DNA of 7,017 nt. It comes from JBDNDK01 sp046719185. GTDB lineage: Bacteria > Armatimonadota > UBA5829. Numbering within the stretch: position 1 is the stretch's first letter; each line of letters opens with the position of its first letter. The notes below the pieces were generated by a model. That model did not search any database. It worked only from the letters and a program-made list of their open reading frames with translations, and was not told the DNA's origin. Positions 6,108 to 7,017 of the stretch are shown here, piece after piece. The DNA lies in contig JBDNDK010000128.1 of assembly GCA_046719185.1 (NCBI GenBank), positions 1-7,017 on the forward strand. Reading direction: 5' to 3'. The translations under genes and the position numbers were made by a program.

Positions 6108-7017
6108 ATGGAAAATATGGAACTAAAAGATAAAATTTCAGAAAATCATTCACAGAGCTCAGAAAACAACTCAAGTGGCTACGCAATTGTTAGATTTAGA
6201 GCATATATCATTGGTATTTTATCCCTTATTTTAGTTTGTGTGTTAGTTGCAAATTCTGAGCTTTTGGCAAGTAGGGGTGGCAGTATTGATGCAATTCTGC
6301 TTGGTGCTACTCATATGCCGCCTGGTGCAATAGGAGTTTTACTTGTAATAATATTTGGTAATGTTATTGCAAAGAAAATTTCTAATAAGTTCAAGCTTTT
6401 TCCCGGTGAGATGACAGTCATCTATTTTATGTTAGTTTGTGCTGCACTTATATCTTCATTTGGTCTTACCGGTTTATTATTACCTACTCTTGCTGGTACA
6501 AATTATTATGCTGATGATCAAAACCATGAATGGAGAGATAACCTTTTCCCACATGTAGCAAATTGGCTTGTGCCTTGGGATACAAATGGTCCGGAAAAGC
6601 AGCTTGTTTCAGTAAGATTTTATGAAGGATTGAGAACAGGTGAGAGTGTGCCATGGGATAAATGGGTGATACCTATCCTTGCATGGTTATTCTTTGCCTT
6701 TGTGCTTTTTTATCTAATGGCATGCATTGCCACTCTTCTGCGGAGGCAATGGGTTGATAATGAGAAGCTATCATTTCCACTTGTACAATTGCCAATGGAA
6801 ATGGTTAGTGATGAAGGTGGCAAAGAAGGTTTCTTTCAGCAAAAAGCTATGTGGATTGGATTTTTTATTCCAGTTGTCATTCATATGCTTAATGGAATTC
6901 ATAAATCTATGCCTAATATTCCAGAAATTCCTATGAGCTTTCCGTTGCATTCGCTTTTTCAAAATCCGCCACTGAATGGAATGCATGTATTCTTCTTTGT
7001 AGTTTCTTTTTCAGTAA
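6108..7017 (+). CDS. DUF6785/OPT-like polytopic membrane protein, 3' end cut by window
   Basis: The frame is open from ATG 6108 to the window edge (303 codons) with no stop. An in-frame ATG at 6117 (residue 4) is an alternative start; neither has a Shine-Dalgarno site. After a hydrophilic N-terminal tail of about 30 residues come membrane segments near 33-50, 72-88, 103-128, 187-210, 246-258 and 289-303. A loop with two Trp-rich stretches (EWRDNLFPHVANWLVPWD) sits between the third and fourth. The segment RRQWVDNEKLSFPLVQLPMEM (about 212-232) is the signature I recognise from the DUF6785 family, distant relatives of OPT oligopeptide transporters seen in Armatimonadota, Planctomycetota and Lentisphaerota. 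It is an inner-membrane protein and probably a transporter; the substrate is unknown. Full-length members are about twice as long, so roughly half is present. It is divergent from the DUF3786 gene, with a strong promoter directly upstream. Confidence 0.8.
   Translation, partial: MENMELKDKISENHSQSSENNSSGYAIVRFRAYIIGILSLILVCVLVANSELLASRGGSIDAILLGATHMPPGAIGVLLVIIFGNVIAKKISNKFKLFPGEMTVIYFMLVCAALISSFGLTGLLLPTLAGTNYYADDQNHEWRDNLFPHVANWLVPWDTNGPEKQLVSVRFYEGLRTGESVPWDKWVIPILAWLFFAFVLFYLMACIATLLRRQWVDNEKLSFPLVQLPMEMVSDEGGKEGFFQQKAMWIGFFIPVVIHMLNGIHKSMPNIPEIPMSFPLHSLFQNPPLNGMHVFFFVVSFSV

Noticed and set aside
1..7017. CRISPR array, tRNA, rRNA, transposon or prophage
   Set aside because: I found no regularly spaced repeats, no tRNA-like cloverleaf, no transposase or integrase motifs, and no paired terminal repeats.

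Overview
This is a low-GC (roughly one third G+C by eye), gene-dense bacterial chromosomal window. It holds four complete genes, one gene broken by an in-frame stop, two genes cut by the window edges, and one clear structured RNA. The gene set points to an anaerobe: a cysteine-rich flavodoxin-like oxidoreductase, a DUF362/2x[4Fe-4S] protein and a DUF3786 protein. The fused chorismate mutase-prephenate dehydratase and the DUF6785/OPT-like membrane protein argue against a typical Bacillota genome. They fit groups such as Armatimonadota/Abditibacteriota, Planctomycetota or Lentisphaerota better. This lineage guess is inference from family recall and is weak.

Layout. (1) Bases 1-1561, plus strand: a two-gene redox unit, the flavodoxin-like NAD(P)H oxidoreductase (5' end missing) followed nine bases later by the DUF362 ferredoxin. 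(2) Bases 1572-3062, minus strand: a large polytopic membrane protein that looks like a GT-C (GT39/ArnT-like) glycosyltransferase, converging on the DUF362 gene with only 10 bp between the stops. (3) Bases 3063-3181: a compact divergent promoter region. (4) Bases 3182-5073, plus strand: pheA followed 2 bp later by a PHP-domain metal-dependent phosphoesterase. pheA is in frame throughout but is interrupted by a TAG at 3695-3697. (5) Bases 5074-5405: an intergenic region with a convincing GEMM-I (cyclic dinucleotide) riboswitch on the plus strand, a weak hairpin/U-tract, and two strong hairpins that end the convergent minus-strand gene. (6) Bases 5406-6047, minus strand: a DUF3786 protein. (7) Bases 6048-6107: a divergent promoter region with a near-consensus sigma-70 promoter. 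(8) From 6108 to the window end, plus strand: a DUF6785/OPT-like multi-spanning membrane protein, truncated by the edge.

Two signals deserve most attention. The first is the amber codon inside an otherwise intact pheA, in a region where TAG is also the ordinary stop of four genes. The second is the riboswitch, which has no plausible plus-strand target gene next to it. By my alignment it also carries A, not G, at the position that selects between c-di-GMP and 3',3'-cGAMP. I see no CRISPR array, tRNA, rRNA, transposase or phage gene.
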